Part shown: positions 36,844 to 48,279 of the stretch, piece by piece
Numbering within the stretch: position 1 is the stretch's first letter
Layout: the number at the start of each line of letters is the position of its first letter
Origin: Candidatus Syntrophopropionicum ammoniitolerans
Lineage (GTDB): Bacteria; Bacillota; Desulfotomaculia; Desulfotomaculales; Pelotomaculaceae
NCBI GenBank assembly: GCA_013201395.1
Contig: JABMJD010000008.1
Coordinates: 1 to 64,000 of the forward strand
DNA length: 64,000 bases
Direction of reading: 5' to 3'
The notes under the pieces: model-generated
Database searches by the model: none
What the model saw: the letters and a program-made list of their open reading frames with translations, nothing else
Told to the model about the DNA's origin: nothing
Made by a program: the position numbers and the translations under genes

Positions 36844-36876
36844 ATTGGGTATTGAACAAATTGTTCAATACCCAAT
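36844..36876. promoter_or_regulatory. Perfect 16-bp-arm palindrome, candidate operator or attenuator upstream of the ABC ATPase gene
   Basis: ATTGGGTATTGAACAA-A-TTGTTCAATACCCAAT. Confidence 0.75.
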
Positions 36877-36888
36877 TTTATCGGGGGG

Positions 36889-38115
36889 TTGTTAAAAATA
36901 GAAAGCAAGGAAATAAAAAATAAGATAGAAATAAAAAATTTGTATAAAATTTTTGGCGTATATCCGGAAAGGGCAGTTAAGCTGCTCCAGGATAACAAAA
37001 ACAAAGATGAAATCCTATCTGGAACAAAAAACGTCGTGGGGCTAAATGATGTGTCTCTTTCCATTAGATCCGGTGAAACTTTTGTGGTTATGGGTCTATC
37101 GGGCAGCGGCAAATCAACCCTGGCCAGATGCATAAATAGACTGATTGAGCCCACATCGGGAGAGATATATATCGACGGTGAAAATATTACGGCTATGTCT
37201 TATAAAGAACTACTACAGGTGCGGCGCAATAAAATCGGCATGGTTTTTCAAAGCTTTGCCCTGTTTCCTCATTTAAACCTGTTGGACAATGTAGCCTATG
37301 GTCTAAAGGTGCAGGGTGTGCCTGTGGCCAAAAGACATGAACGAGCCTTTCATTCCCTCCAGGGGGTCGGCTTGAGCGGTTGGGAAAAATACTATCCGGA
37401 ACAGTTGAGTGGGGGAATGCGCCAGCGAGTAGGACTGGCCAGGGCCCTGGCCAATGATCCCGGTATTCTATTAATGGATGAAGCCTTCAGTGCTTTGGAT
37501 CCCTTGATTAGACAGGACATGCAGGATGAATTGATGAATTTACAGGACAAAATGAACAAAACTATCGTGTTTATTACCCATGACCTAAATGAGGCGCTAA
37601 AGTTGGGGGATCGTATCGCTTTAATGAAAGATGGGGAAATTAACCAGGTTGGTACCCCGGAGGAGATTTTGGTCTCACCGGCTACAGAATATGTGGCCCG
37701 TTTCGTTGAAGGTGTAGACAAAACAAAGGTATTTACAGCCGCCCACGTCATGAAAAGACCGCAGCCATTGGTATATGCTAAGGACGGACCCCGGGTGGCA
37801 CTGCATAAAATGAAGAAGGCCGGCATATCAAGTATATTTGTCGTTGGCAGAGGGAAAAAGGTGCAGGGGTTGTTGTATGCCGATCAGGCAGCGGCAGCGC
37901 TGCGGGAAGGGCAGGACACGGTGATCCCCTATTTAGATATTGGTTATCCCAAGGTAGCACCGGAAACCTGCATTAGTGATATGTTTGACATGATGGCGTC
38001 TGCTAATGGTCCGGTAGCTGTTACCTCGCCGGAGGACGAGTTGCTGGGCATTATCGTCCGTGGGGCAATTTTTGCCGGACTGTCAGGAGGTGAGTCTCCC
38101 TATGCCGGAATTTAG
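36889..38115 (+). CDS. opuAA: Glycine betaine ABC transporter ATPase with CBS domains
   Basis: VVMGLSGSGKSTLARCINRLIEPTSGEI; LSGGMRQRVGLARAL; C-terminal CBS pair. Confidence 0.95.
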   Translation: MLKIESKEIKNKIEIKNLYKIFGVYPERAVKLLQDNKNKDEILSGTKNVVGLNDVSLSIRSGETFVVMGLSGSGKSTLARCINRLIEPTSGEIYIDGENITAMSYKELLQVRRNKIGMVFQSFALFPHLNLLDNVAYGLKVQGVPVAKRHERAFHSLQGVGLSGWEKYYPEQLSGGMRQRVGLARALANDPGILLMDEAFSALDPLIRQDMQDELMNLQDKMNKTIVFITHDLNEALKLGDRIALMKDGEINQVGTPEEILVSPATEYVARFVEGVDKTKVFTAAHVMKRPQPLVYAKDGPRVALHKMKKAGISSIFVVGRGKKVQGLLYADQAAAALREGQDTVIPYLDIGYPKVAPETCISDMFDMMASANGPVAVTSPEDELLGIIVRGAIFAGLSGGESPYAGI

Positions 38116-38971
38116 AATACCTCTGGGGGATGTAACTAACGATATATTTGATCAATTAATTACAGTGATTGCCCCTGTTACCAATGGGATCAGCAGTAGT
38201 TTGGAAACCTTTTTGAAATGGAACGAAGCATTTCTTCTGATGTGGCCGCCATTGCTGATTGTGGCAGTGCTGGGGCTGCTGGTATGGTTTTTTGTAGATA
38301 AAAAACTCAGCTTGTTTATCGTCTTCAGTTTGATTTTTATGCTGGGTCTTAACCTTTGGGATCAAACAATGAGCACTGTGGGGCTGGTTATTGCCGGCAC
38401 CTTGTTATCACTTTTGTTCGGGATCCCACTGGGGATTTTGGCCTCCCAAAACGACACGACGGAAAAAATAATCAGTCCCATTTTGGATCTGATGCAGACC
38501 ATGCCCAGTTTTGTGTATCTAATACCGGCGGTGATCTTTTTTGGACTGGGCAAGGTGGCTGCCCTGGCAGCTATTTTAATTTTCGCCCTTCCACCGGCCA
38601 TCCGTTTGACTAATCTAGGGATTCGGCAGGTTCCCGCAGAAATGGTAGAAGCCGCCAGTGCATTTGGATCCACCAGGTTACAAATTTTAAAAGAGGTGCA
38701 GTTACCCCTGGCCATGCCGACCATAATGACGGGAGTAAACCAATGTATTATGATGTCTCTTTCTATGTCCGTTATTGCTGCTATGATTGGTGCCGGTGGT
38801 TTGGGTCGTGAGGTGCTTACCGCCATGCAGACTGTGGACATTGGACTGGGGATGGAAGGTGGGCTGGGCATAGTTGTGGTAGCGATTATTATGGACCGGG
38901 TATCCCAGAAGCTGGCCAGGCGCAGTCAGAAGGGGGAAGAAATTGCCGGTAGTGGGGCAGGCAGTAAATAA
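38102..38971 (+). CDS. opuAB: Glycine betaine ABC transporter permease
   Basis: MPEFRIPLGD N-terminus; EAASAFGSTRLQILKEVQLPLAMPTIMTGVNQCIMMSLSMSVIAAMIGAGGLG. Confidence 0.94.
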   Translation: MPEFRIPLGDVTNDIFDQLITVIAPVTNGISSSLETFLKWNEAFLLMWPPLLIVAVLGLLVWFFVDKKLSLFIVFSLIFMLGLNLWDQTMSTVGLVIAGTLLSLLFGIPLGILASQNDTTEKIISPILDLMQTMPSFVYLIPAVIFFGLGKVAALAAILIFALPPAIRLTNLGIRQVPAEMVEAASAFGSTRLQILKEVQLPLAMPTIMTGVNQCIMMSLSMSVIAAMIGAGGLGREVLTAMQTVDIGLGMEGGLGIVVVAIIMDRVSQKLARRSQKGEEIAGSGAGSK

Positions 38972-39016
38972 TAATAGAAAAGGCCTATCAGATGACAGCA
39001 GGGTATTTGCAGGCTC

Positions 39017-40207
39017 CTACACCAAATACATGTAAGCCACGTGACCAAAATGGGGAATGGGACTGCTTTCTTTGGTCAGTACCCAGAGCACGGGGTAGTG
39101 GGGCGGTTCTTCAGGCAGGGTTGCATCCCCGTCAGTAAGAAAAACCATCAGGGAAGGGGTAATGTTGCGTTTTTCGATTTCCTGGAACAAGGGCTGGAAG
39201 TTTGTCCCGCCACAACCCTTGAACTGCATGGGGATATTGTCCGGGTCGAGCTCCTGGAAGAGTTGGACGGCGGTGTCACAATGAGCAATGTAGCCCTTGA
39301 ACTCCGGGTAGGAGTGGACAATGTTGACCATTTCGGTGATGAACTGCTTGTAAAAACGCCAAACTGAACCTGAGGTATCAATGGCCACAACTACATCTTC
39401 CAGACCTTCACTGCCAAACTCCGGTAGGAACACGTAATCAAAGCGCCTGTCCGGGGGGATGAAGGTGTAGTCCGAACGGGTGGGCTGGACAAAGGAGGCC
39501 AGGGCTTCCTGCCAGTCTAATTTGGGGTAGAGGATATTCTCAATTATTTGGATCATACCGGCGGGAAGGAACCCTCTTTGTTGGGCATCCTGAGCCGCCT
39601 GGGCTGTGCGCATCTTCCAGGTTAGTGCATCTGCGTCGGCGTTGCTGGGCTGTTCCGGCCCACTCTTATTTTTGTCCCACTGGGAATGGTCATCCAGCAG
39701 CTTGCCTGCCGGCTTTTCTTTTTTTTTCTGCCGGTATTTGTCCGGGCTGCTCTGGGGGGCGACATTGCCTGCCCCATCCCGGGATTCGGGGGGCAGTTCC
39801 TGGAGCAGGATGTTGTACACGGCATCTGCCGACATATCTTTAAAGCGGTCGGAGACGAATACACCCGGGGGCAGCTGCAGTCCTTGTTCTTTGACGATTA
39901 AGTTAACGACATAGTCACAGGCCATATCCCAAAGGCCTTTGTCCCGGGTACCCCGCCGCCAGATGTGCTGCAGGGCGGCGTGCATTACCTCATGGGTCAG
40001 AGCGCCCATCAGCATGGGAATACCACCGCTGTTGAATAGGCCCTGGATAAAATCATGATGATAAATGAGATCAAAACCCTCTGTCCGCATAGTTGGTGTA
40101 GAGGGGTTTTCTTTAGGTTGCAGGAAAAGGGCCAGAGAGCCGAAAAAGGGATACTTCATCAGCATCCGGGCCCTGGCTTTGCTAATTAAATAATGAGCGT
40201 CCGGCAC
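39017..40207 (-). CDS. VWA-like domain protein with N-terminal HExxH metallopeptidase-like domain (DUF2201-type)
   Basis: ALTHEVMHAALQH (HExxH) and VVVAIDTSGSVWRF (MIDAS) in one polypeptide. Confidence 0.88.
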   Translation of the reverse strand: MPDAHYLISKARARMLMKYPFFGSLALFLQPKENPSTPTMRTEGFDLIYHHDFIQGLFNSGGIPMLMGALTHEVMHAALQHIWRRGTRDKGLWDMACDYVVNLIVKEQGLQLPPGVFVSDRFKDMSADAVYNILLQELPPESRDGAGNVAPQSSPDKYRQKKKEKPAGKLLDDHSQWDKNKSGPEQPSNADADALTWKMRTAQAAQDAQQRGFLPAGMIQIIENILYPKLDWQEALASFVQPTRSDYTFIPPDRRFDYVFLPEFGSEGLEDVVVAIDTSGSVWRFYKQFITEMVNIVHSYPEFKGYIAHCDTAVQLFQELDPDNIPMQFKGCGGTNFQPLFQEIEKRNITPSLMVFLTDGDATLPEEPPHYPVLWVLTKESSPIPHFGHVAYMYLV

Positions 40208-40227
40208 CGGCGTGCACCTCCTGATTG

Positions 40228-41259
40228 CTAATCTGCCCCGACCAATACATCTGCATTTTTGGCCAACCAGTGGCGAAATTCCGGCAGCATAACCAGATCT
40301 GTTCTCAGACCCGCTTTTACAGCATCATTGATGGCCAACACCTGGTACTCAATCATCAATTTGCAGACAAAGGCAAAGAAGTTACCCAGGCGGATCTCAG
40401 TTTTATTGTTGGATAGGCTGCTGACCAGGGCGCCAATACAGGCGTAAATCATATCAGGTGAATCCGGGACCATTTTTGTCCTACCGTCCAGGATTTCATC
40501 TGCGTCGGGTATTTGATCCAACATCCGGCAGAAGGCGGTAAATTCTGTGGCGGGGCCTTCTCCTACTGCACCGCAGATAGCTGGGAAAGCCTTGTCCGCC
40601 TGACCATAGGAGGGCAGGATTTTATGGACAAATTCCCAGCTGCGCGGGCTGGGGAAGGCTTTGATTTCCGCGGCCTGGCTGGGCAACCGGTAAAGCAGTT
40701 CCGGCCGAAAGTTCAAAAAGCTAATCACCCGGTGGTCAATCTGGTTGGGGATGGCCCAAAGCTTCCAATCGTCTACCGAGCTGGTCACTTCAAAATGAAT
40801 CATCCTGTTGGCCAGTGCTGCAGGCATCTGGTTGACTACGCCTTTATCCTGAGCCCTGTTACCCGCCGCCACCTGGCGCCACCCTTCCGGCAGGGTGTAT
40901 TCCCCTACACGCCGATCCAGGATCAACTGGTAGGCAGCAGCCTGGACAGCTCGTGGTGCGGAAGTAATCTCATCATAAAGGATGATCCCCTCGGTGCCGT
41001 CACGCCTGACATGGGGCAGGAAGGAGGGGGTGAGCCAGTCTGCCTGCCGGGTCATCCTGTTGGGATAGGGGATACCGCGCAGGTCAATGGGATTCAAAAG
41101 CAAGAGCCGCAGGTCGAGGAAACCCCAGTCCTTTTCTGCAGTTATTTGCTGCACAATGCTGGATTTGCCTACTCCGGGAGGGCCCCACAGCATCACAGTA
41201 GGGACCTCCGGATCGGCCAAAAGGATTTTAAGGTGTTCTTTCGCTTCAGTTGCAAACAT
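40228..41259 (-). CDS. MoxR-type AAA+ ATPase
   Basis: MLWGPPGVGKSSIVQQI (Walker A), GIILYDEITSAPRAVQ (Walker B), AAGNRAQDKG sensor region. Confidence 0.92.
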   Translation of the reverse strand: MFATEAKEHLKILLADPEVPTVMLWGPPGVGKSSIVQQITAEKDWGFLDLRLLLLNPIDLRGIPYPNRMTRQADWLTPSFLPHVRRDGTEGIILYDEITSAPRAVQAAAYQLILDRRVGEYTLPEGWRQVAAGNRAQDKGVVNQMPAALANRMIHFEVTSSVDDWKLWAIPNQIDHRVISFLNFRPELLYRLPSQAAEIKAFPSPRSWEFVHKILPSYGQADKAFPAICGAVGEGPATEFTAFCRMLDQIPDADEILDGRTKMVPDSPDMIYACIGALVSSLSNNKTEIRLGNFFAFVCKLMIEYQVLAINDAVKAGLRTDLVMLPEFRHWLAKNADVLVGAD

Positions 41260-41296
41260 AATACAGCCACTCCTAAAACTTATCAGTCTAATTAAA

Positions 41297-41848
41297 TCAA
41301 CGGCCCGTGAGCATGGTCAGGGCGTCGTGTAAATGGGCAATCTTCTTTTTGCTGGCGTCGTCGGGGGCATTTTGGCCTTTTTTTATGACCGCATAACCAC
41401 CATTAAAGAGGATTAATAGTTCGCAGTATTCCAGGTCGTCAAATATAGTCACGGGAAATTGTTTGGGGACTGCACGCTGGCTGGTTGCTATTATCCCCCA
41501 GAGGAGCAAAACCTCCTCTTCCTCCCATTGATCCTTGGCCCAGGGGTTATCAAGCTCCGGGTTGTCATAATATAGGCCGCGTACATTCTTACCGAAGGTA
41601 CCATGTGACAGCATAAAGCCCGGTGTTCCTGCGGCCCCGGCAGTTTCGTGGATAGCCAGATCCACCCGTGGATCACCATATACAATGTCCTGTCCTACTA
41701 CCAGATCATAGAGGCCATTGCGACACCGGTTGGTAATTGTGCCGTTGACATCATAAACACGGCAGGAAATCCGATCGGTAATGGTAAGAGATGCCTTGAG
41801 GTTAGCCAGGTTCTCAATATAGACAGCCGGGTAATTATAAACAGGCAT
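41297..41848 (-). CDS. Hypothetical protein, probable first gene of MoxR/VWA operon
   Basis: Same strand, 37 bp upstream of the AAA+ gene; ATG 41848 chosen; no recognised family. Confidence 0.6.
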   Translation of the reverse strand: MPVYNYPAVYIENLANLKASLTITDRISCRVYDVNGTITNRCRNGLYDLVVGQDIVYGDPRVDLAIHETAGAAGTPGFMLSHGTFGKNVRGLYYDNPELDNPWAKDQWEEEEVLLLWGIIATSQRAVPKQFPVTIFDDLEYCELLILFNGGYAVIKKGQNAPDDASKKKIAHLHDALTMLTGR

Positions 41849-42094
41849 GGTAGAATCACCTAATAATGATCTTTTTGGGAAAAATATTGCCTTATAAGGT
41901 CTTTTATACATTATATTAAAAAACCCTGCTAGTTCATGAAAAAAGTATCCCGGGACAAGGTGGATTAAACCAGGCTTGCCTCACGCCAAATGTAGGGTTT
42001 TATGTCATAGTTATATAGGCCGATAAAGAAGGTTTATGGGATAAAAAACACGAATAACTAGGATAATGGGATATGCAAAACAGGGGACTTACTC

Positions 42095-43006
42095 ATGAAG
42101 CAAACTGGTGAAAACCTGAGTAGCAGCAAGATATGGATATTGGCTATTCGCCCCAAAACACTACCGGCCTCCATTGGCCCGGTGGTAATGGGCACGGCCC
42201 TGGCACTGGGTGATGGAGTCTTCAGGTTTGGCCCGGCGGCAGCGGCTTTTGTTGCTGCTCTCCTTTTGCAGATCGGTTCCAACCTGGCCAATGATGTGTT
42301 TGACTTCATTAAAGGTACAGACACCAGGGAAAGGACGGGCCCTGTAAGAGTGACCCAGGCAGGCCTCCTGTCACCCCGCCGGGTCAAAAGCGGTATGTGG
42401 GTGGTTTTTGCCCTGGCTGTTTTGCTGGGGGCTTATCTTGTCTGGGTGGGCGGATGGCCGATAATTGTGATCGGCATATTAGCCATTGCGGCGGCTATTG
42501 CCTATACCGGGGGCCCTTACCCCCTTGGTTATCACGGGCTTGGCGAGGTTTTAGTCTTTATTTTTTTTGGGCCGGTGGCAGTTTGTGGCACATACTATGT
42601 CCAGGCTTTAGAGCTGACCACAGTGGTTTGGTGGGCCTCACTGCCAATGGGGTTTTTGATATCGGCTCTTTTGGTAGTAAATAATATTCGGGATATAGAA
42701 ACCGACAAGAAAACGGGAAAGAAAACCTTAGCCGTTCGGTTGGGTTTGTTCGGCGCCCAAATGGAATATTACATTTTGTTGGCTGTATCTATGGCCATAC
42801 CCCTGGTGATGTACCTGTGCGGGCTTAGTTCCCCATGGATCCTTATTTCCTGGCTGTCGCTATTCTTGATACCGCCGCTAACCAGGGATATCCGTCTCAA
42901 AAAGGGTGCTCCTCTCAATGTCACATTAGCAGGCACCGCCCGTTTAGGCCTGGTTTTCAGCATTTTGTTCTCTATAGGTTATCTTTTGAACAAGCTGCTT
43001 GTTTAA
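42095..43006 (+). CDS. menA: UbiA-family prenyltransferase, probable MenA
   Basis: IRPKTLPASIGPVVMGTALA; NLANDVFDFIKGTD; NNIRDIETDKKTGKKTLAVRLG. Confidence 0.9.
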   Translation: MKQTGENLSSSKIWILAIRPKTLPASIGPVVMGTALALGDGVFRFGPAAAAFVAALLLQIGSNLANDVFDFIKGTDTRERTGPVRVTQAGLLSPRRVKSGMWVVFALAVLLGAYLVWVGGWPIIVIGILAIAAAIAYTGGPYPLGYHGLGEVLVFIFFGPVAVCGTYYVQALELTTVVWWASLPMGFLISALLVVNNIRDIETDKKTGKKTLAVRLGLFGAQMEYYILLAVSMAIPLVMYLCGLSSPWILISWLSLFLIPPLTRDIRLKKGAPLNVTLAGTARLGLVFSILFSIGYLLNKLLV

Positions 43007-43138
43007 CAAGGGTTAACCTGCTTCTGCTGTCGAAACCCAAGGCGATTCGTCAGAATTGTACCATTTCGTGTCAGCCGATGTTATAATGCATGTGGGGCGA
43101 TAAAAACGTATTATCATGAGATTGTTTTATTACGCGCC

Positions 43139-44122
43139 TTGGCTTGTATTGGCGTGGTTGTTATCCACGCCAACCTGCCATTCGGCGACACATTTATAAA
43201 CGGCCTACTTCGTTATTCTACCCCGCTATATGTTGCTATAGCAGGGTTTTTAGTGGGCGCAAAACCTTTGAAGATTGACCTATGGCCCTTTATGCGCCGT
43301 AAGCTTCAGTTCCTGCTGCCGCCATTTTTTGTGTGGAGTATAATTTATCTGGCCTGGTCTACAAAAATGACCATGCCGCAGCTGGATCTGAGCAGTTTGT
43401 TGCTGTTCATAGCGATGGGCGGTGCAAAGGGACACCTTTATTTTGTGCCCTTAATCCTACAGCTATATTTAATTTTCTACCTGTCCAAACGGGGTAAAAT
43501 TAGCCCTCTGACCACATTAATCATGGGCCTGGTTTTCTTTTTGCCGTGGATGTATTTTGTAGTGGCACAAGGGGCCATTAACGTATTTAACCCCCTGGCA
43601 TTTTTCCCTTCGATGATGGTGTATTTTGCCCTGGGCTATTTCCTGGCCCATAATAGGGATTTATATGCAAACCCACGCCCCGTTTTTGTGCTAGGCGCGG
43701 CAATTGCTGCCCTGGTAGGCATAGGCATATTTTTTTACTGTCAGGCTGTTTTGCCACAAAGGGGCTTCAGCCAGCACTTTTATTCCATGGGTTATGCTGT
43801 GTTCTCTATATACCTTTTTTTCTGCTTGTGCTACCGGATCAAAACTGTTCCCGGGCCGCTGGCAAAAATCAGCCAGTATTCTTTTTGCATCTACCTCGCC
43901 CACTGGTTGTTTATTGACATATTAAACGTGACTATTGTTAACCAGACAGCTACAATCAAGTTTGCTATTTTGTCCATAGGGGCTCTGGTTGCTTCTTATC
44001 TGCTCGGTGTGGTGGTCAACATGCTGCCATACGGCAAATACCTGGCGGGACGGCCTACGAAAACAGCATCTGCTCTGGGAAAACAAAAGACATTAAAACA
44101 AGTTGCCGCTTCCGGTAGCTAA
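43139..44122 (+). CDS. Acyltransferase 3 family membrane protein
   Basis: Multi-TM; in-frame upstream sequence YYHEIVLLRALACIGVVVIHAN suggests the true start lies 5' of 43139. Confidence 0.82.
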   Translation: MACIGVVVIHANLPFGDTFINGLLRYSTPLYVAIAGFLVGAKPLKIDLWPFMRRKLQFLLPPFFVWSIIYLAWSTKMTMPQLDLSSLLLFIAMGGAKGHLYFVPLILQLYLIFYLSKRGKISPLTTLIMGLVFFLPWMYFVVAQGAINVFNPLAFFPSMMVYFALGYFLAHNRDLYANPRPVFVLGAAIAALVGIGIFFYCQAVLPQRGFSQHFYSMGYAVFSIYLFFCLCYRIKTVPGPLAKISQYSFCIYLAHWLFIDILNVTIVNQTATIKFAILSIGALVASYLLGVVVNMLPYGKYLAGRPTKTASALGKQKTLKQVAASGS

Positions 44123-44362
44123 TCGGAAAGGCTTACACAACGAAGCCGTGAAAATTGGCAGCGGATCTCTTTTACCGTACCTTTCAGACATTGTCCCATT
44201 TATCTTCAAAAGGAATCAGAAAGGCTTTTTATTGACAGGTCTGTTCAACGTAGATAAGATATGCACTACCATAGTTACAAGATGTAAAATAGTCATTGGC
44301 CCTCACTAGATATGTTTTTGTATAAGGAAAATGATCCAACATAAAAAAGGAGTGGAATACAT

Positions 44363-44986
44363 ATGAAAATACTAGCCATTAACGGCAGTCATCGCAAGGG
44401 AAAAAACACAGCAGCGCTGCTCAAAATAGTGTTGGAAGAGGCTACCGCCCTGGGTGCTGCCACCGAACTGCTGGAGCTATCTGATATGAATATTGAACTA
44501 TGTGCTGCCTGCAACAAGTGTTTAGGCCAATGCCAATGTTCTATTACCAACGACGACATGGCAATTGTAGAAGAAAAGTTACTGGCGGCCGATGGTATTC
44601 TATTGGGTTCGCCTGTATATTGGGTTAACGTTACTACCCTGATGAAAAATTTTATGGATCGCACCCGCTATTTGCATATATACAGAAATGTCCTTGACGG
44701 CAAGGTAGGTGCTGCTTTAACTACTGCCGGACTGCTTTACGGTGGGCAAGAAACCACATTAAAAATCATGGAAAGTTTTTTGCAGTTTCAGGGCTTGCAT
44801 GTTGTGGACTGCCGTAACCCCAACGAAGCCATTAAGGCTCCTATTTTGGCTGGTTCCTTGATGGAAGGTTTCAAAGACGAGAGGGTAATCTGGAGGCGCA
44901 ATGCTATAGACGATCAGTTAATAGTTGCATCCTGTAAGCAACTGGCACGAAATATGGTTAAACTGATACATCAACTAAATAAGTAA
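44363..44986 (+). CDS. NADPH-dependent FMN reductase / flavodoxin-like protein
   Basis: MKILAINGSHRKGKNTAALL; GSPVYWVNVTTLMKNFMDRT. Confidence 0.92.
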   Translation: MKILAINGSHRKGKNTAALLKIVLEEATALGAATELLELSDMNIELCAACNKCLGQCQCSITNDDMAIVEEKLLAADGILLGSPVYWVNVTTLMKNFMDRTRYLHIYRNVLDGKVGAALTTAGLLYGGQETTLKIMESFLQFQGLHVVDCRNPNEAIKAPILAGSLMEGFKDERVIWRRNAIDDQLIVASCKQLARNMVKLIHQLNK

Positions 44987-45286
44987 TAGATTTTAGTATT
45001 TCAACTCCATTGGCAGCAATTAAAGATGTTGTTATGAGCCTGGCCCAGCCTCAGGGTTAGCCAGGTTTTTGTTTGTGTGACCTTTCCCGTGGTTTAGGAG
45101 CAACTACTAGTGTGTTACCTTGAGGCATCACTGGCCTCATCATCGCGGAGATGAAAACTATTAATGACATGGGGGGTTCACAATTGTTAAAATTGGGGCA
45201 GTGCCGATTCATCAAGGCCTGCTTCATATTTTCCCCCATGTCTAATAGCAGGGGGCTTTATTTCCGCAAAAAGAGGTGAATTAATC

Positions 45287-46351
45287 TTGAAGTTGCCAAC
45301 GTCACACCTTGCCCCTGGTATGCGCCTTGCACGTCCGGTATACGGGACAAAAGGGGAAAAATTACTGAATCAGGGAGTAGAGCTAACAGACGCTTATATT
45401 AAGGCTTTACGCCGGCGTGGTGTACTTGCTGTTTGTGTTGGTGATCCCAATGATCAGTTTTATGAAGATGTATTAGAAGAGGAAATACGGATTAATGCTA
45501 TGGAAGCCGTCCGGTCATGGGTAGAAAATAGTTCCCAGGAGAAGAACCTGAAGCAGGTAATTGAATCTGTTGAGGCGATTGTAGAGGAGATACTAGCCGG
45601 AAAATATTGCGTCAGCAGTTTAACTGAAATTTGTACTACGGATGCATATACTTACATGCATAGTGTTGATGTATGTGTGCTTTCGCTAACAGTCGGGGTG
45701 GAATTAGGGTTTGCAAAAAAGGATCTGATCCGCCTGGGAACAGGAAGTATTTTGCATGATCTTGGCAAAACCCGTATCCCGCTGGAAATACTAAATAAGC
45801 CCGGCAGGTTAACGGTGGAGGAATTCGCTGAAATTAAAAAACATCCTGTATTAGGCTATGAAGTGTTGCTTTCGAAAACAAATGAAATTGATTTAGAAAC
45901 AGCCTCAGTAGTGTTGGATCATCATGAGCGCTATGACGGATCAGGTTATCCACGGGGTCTCAGGGGAGAAGATATTGGGATAATGCCGGCTATTTGTGCC
46001 GTTTCGGATGTTTATAATGCTATAACAACCGATAGGGTTTATCGGAAAGCGTTTCCCCCCCACAAAGCCTATGAGATGCTAATGGGTTCTGGAAACACCA
46101 TGTTTGATGCTGATGTTGTAAACGCATTTTTACTATGCATTTCCCCGTATCCGATAGGTTCATTGGTCAAATTGTGTAATGGCCTTATTGCGCGTGTTAT
46201 AAAAACACGAAAAAACCAGCCATTTAGGCCAATAATTGGTCTCCTTGATGCTAATCAGGAAAATGGGGAACTGGATTTAATGAAGGAAAATAATATTGTA
46301 ATAGCCGGGGTCGTTGATTCGAATGAGGCGTGTGCAATAATTGCAAAGTGA
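45287..46351 (+). CDS. HD-GYP domain protein (putative c-di-GMP phosphodiesterase)
   Basis: SILHDLGKTRIP, LDHHERYDGSGYPRGLRGEDIGIMPAICAVSDVYNAITTDRVYRKA. Confidence 0.95.
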   Translation: MKLPTSHLAPGMRLARPVYGTKGEKLLNQGVELTDAYIKALRRRGVLAVCVGDPNDQFYEDVLEEEIRINAMEAVRSWVENSSQEKNLKQVIESVEAIVEEILAGKYCVSSLTEICTTDAYTYMHSVDVCVLSLTVGVELGFAKKDLIRLGTGSILHDLGKTRIPLEILNKPGRLTVEEFAEIKKHPVLGYEVLLSKTNEIDLETASVVLDHHERYDGSGYPRGLRGEDIGIMPAICAVSDVYNAITTDRVYRKAFPPHKAYEMLMGSGNTMFDADVVNAFLLCISPYPIGSLVKLCNGLIARVIKTRKNQPFRPIIGLLDANQENGELDLMKENNIVIAGVVDSNEACAIIAK

Positions 46352-46424
46352 GGCCGGATCGCCACCCATATTAGTGGTAGCGTGAAATTACCAATAATAT
46401 GCAGACAGCCTTTAGGACATCCAA

Positions 46425-46600
46425 GAAGAAGAAGCCAGAGAAGAAGCCAGAGAAGAAGCAAGAGGCAGGGTTGAAGATCAGCTGGGAATGCTTTTGGTTT
46501 TGCTTGAAACCTGATTTGGCAGGGTGTCTGGTGTAGTAAAAGAGCATCTTAAGGGACCAGGGAAGATTGAGCAGGCTGTGGGTAAAGTGGTAGGCGCGCG
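46425..46600 (+). pseudogene. Degraded C-terminal remnant of an Rpn-family gene
   Basis: EEAREEAREEARGRVEDQLGMLLVLLET*FGRVSGVVKEHLKG aligns with EARGRVEGQLETLLDLLEAKFGKVPHGLKEHLKS of the ORF at 1908-2831; in-frame stop, no 5' part. Confidence 0.85.
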
Positions 46601-46658
46601 CTGGGTAGTTAGGACATGGGTTCCTGAAAAATGAAGGTTTGCCGGGTCAGGCTGATAG

Positions 46659-46686
46659 AGAGGAGCTGCCGTGAGGCGGCTCCTCT
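46659..46686. repeat. 12-bp-arm inverted repeat
   Basis: AGAGGAGCTGCC-GTGA-GGCGGCTCCTCT. Confidence 0.7.
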
Positions 46687-46804
46687 GTTATATGGGGAGT
46701 TATGCTTTTCGGATGGATTTGCCACTGCACACTTCAGCGGGTTAATACATAGACTATCATGGCTGTTAGCCAAAATATGGATAATGTGGAAAGGATATCT
46801 GGAA

Positions 46805-48133
<1,329 letters not shown>

Positions 48134-48203
48134 AAAGCTGCATTTTAGCGGATTGACATTTCCACGCCGACTGAAGCGGATAAATGAAAGGCCCTTCCCG
48201 TAA

Positions 48204-48252
48204 AATAAATAATCCCGTAGCCTCATATTGTGGGGCTACGGGATTATTTTAT
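48204..48252. terminator. Bidirectional rho-independent terminator between convergent collagen-like genes
   Basis: AATAATCCCGTAGCC ... GGCTACGGGATTATTTT. Confidence 0.9.
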
Positions 48253-48279
48253 AGATGAGAGGGTTTGATGATAACGGGT

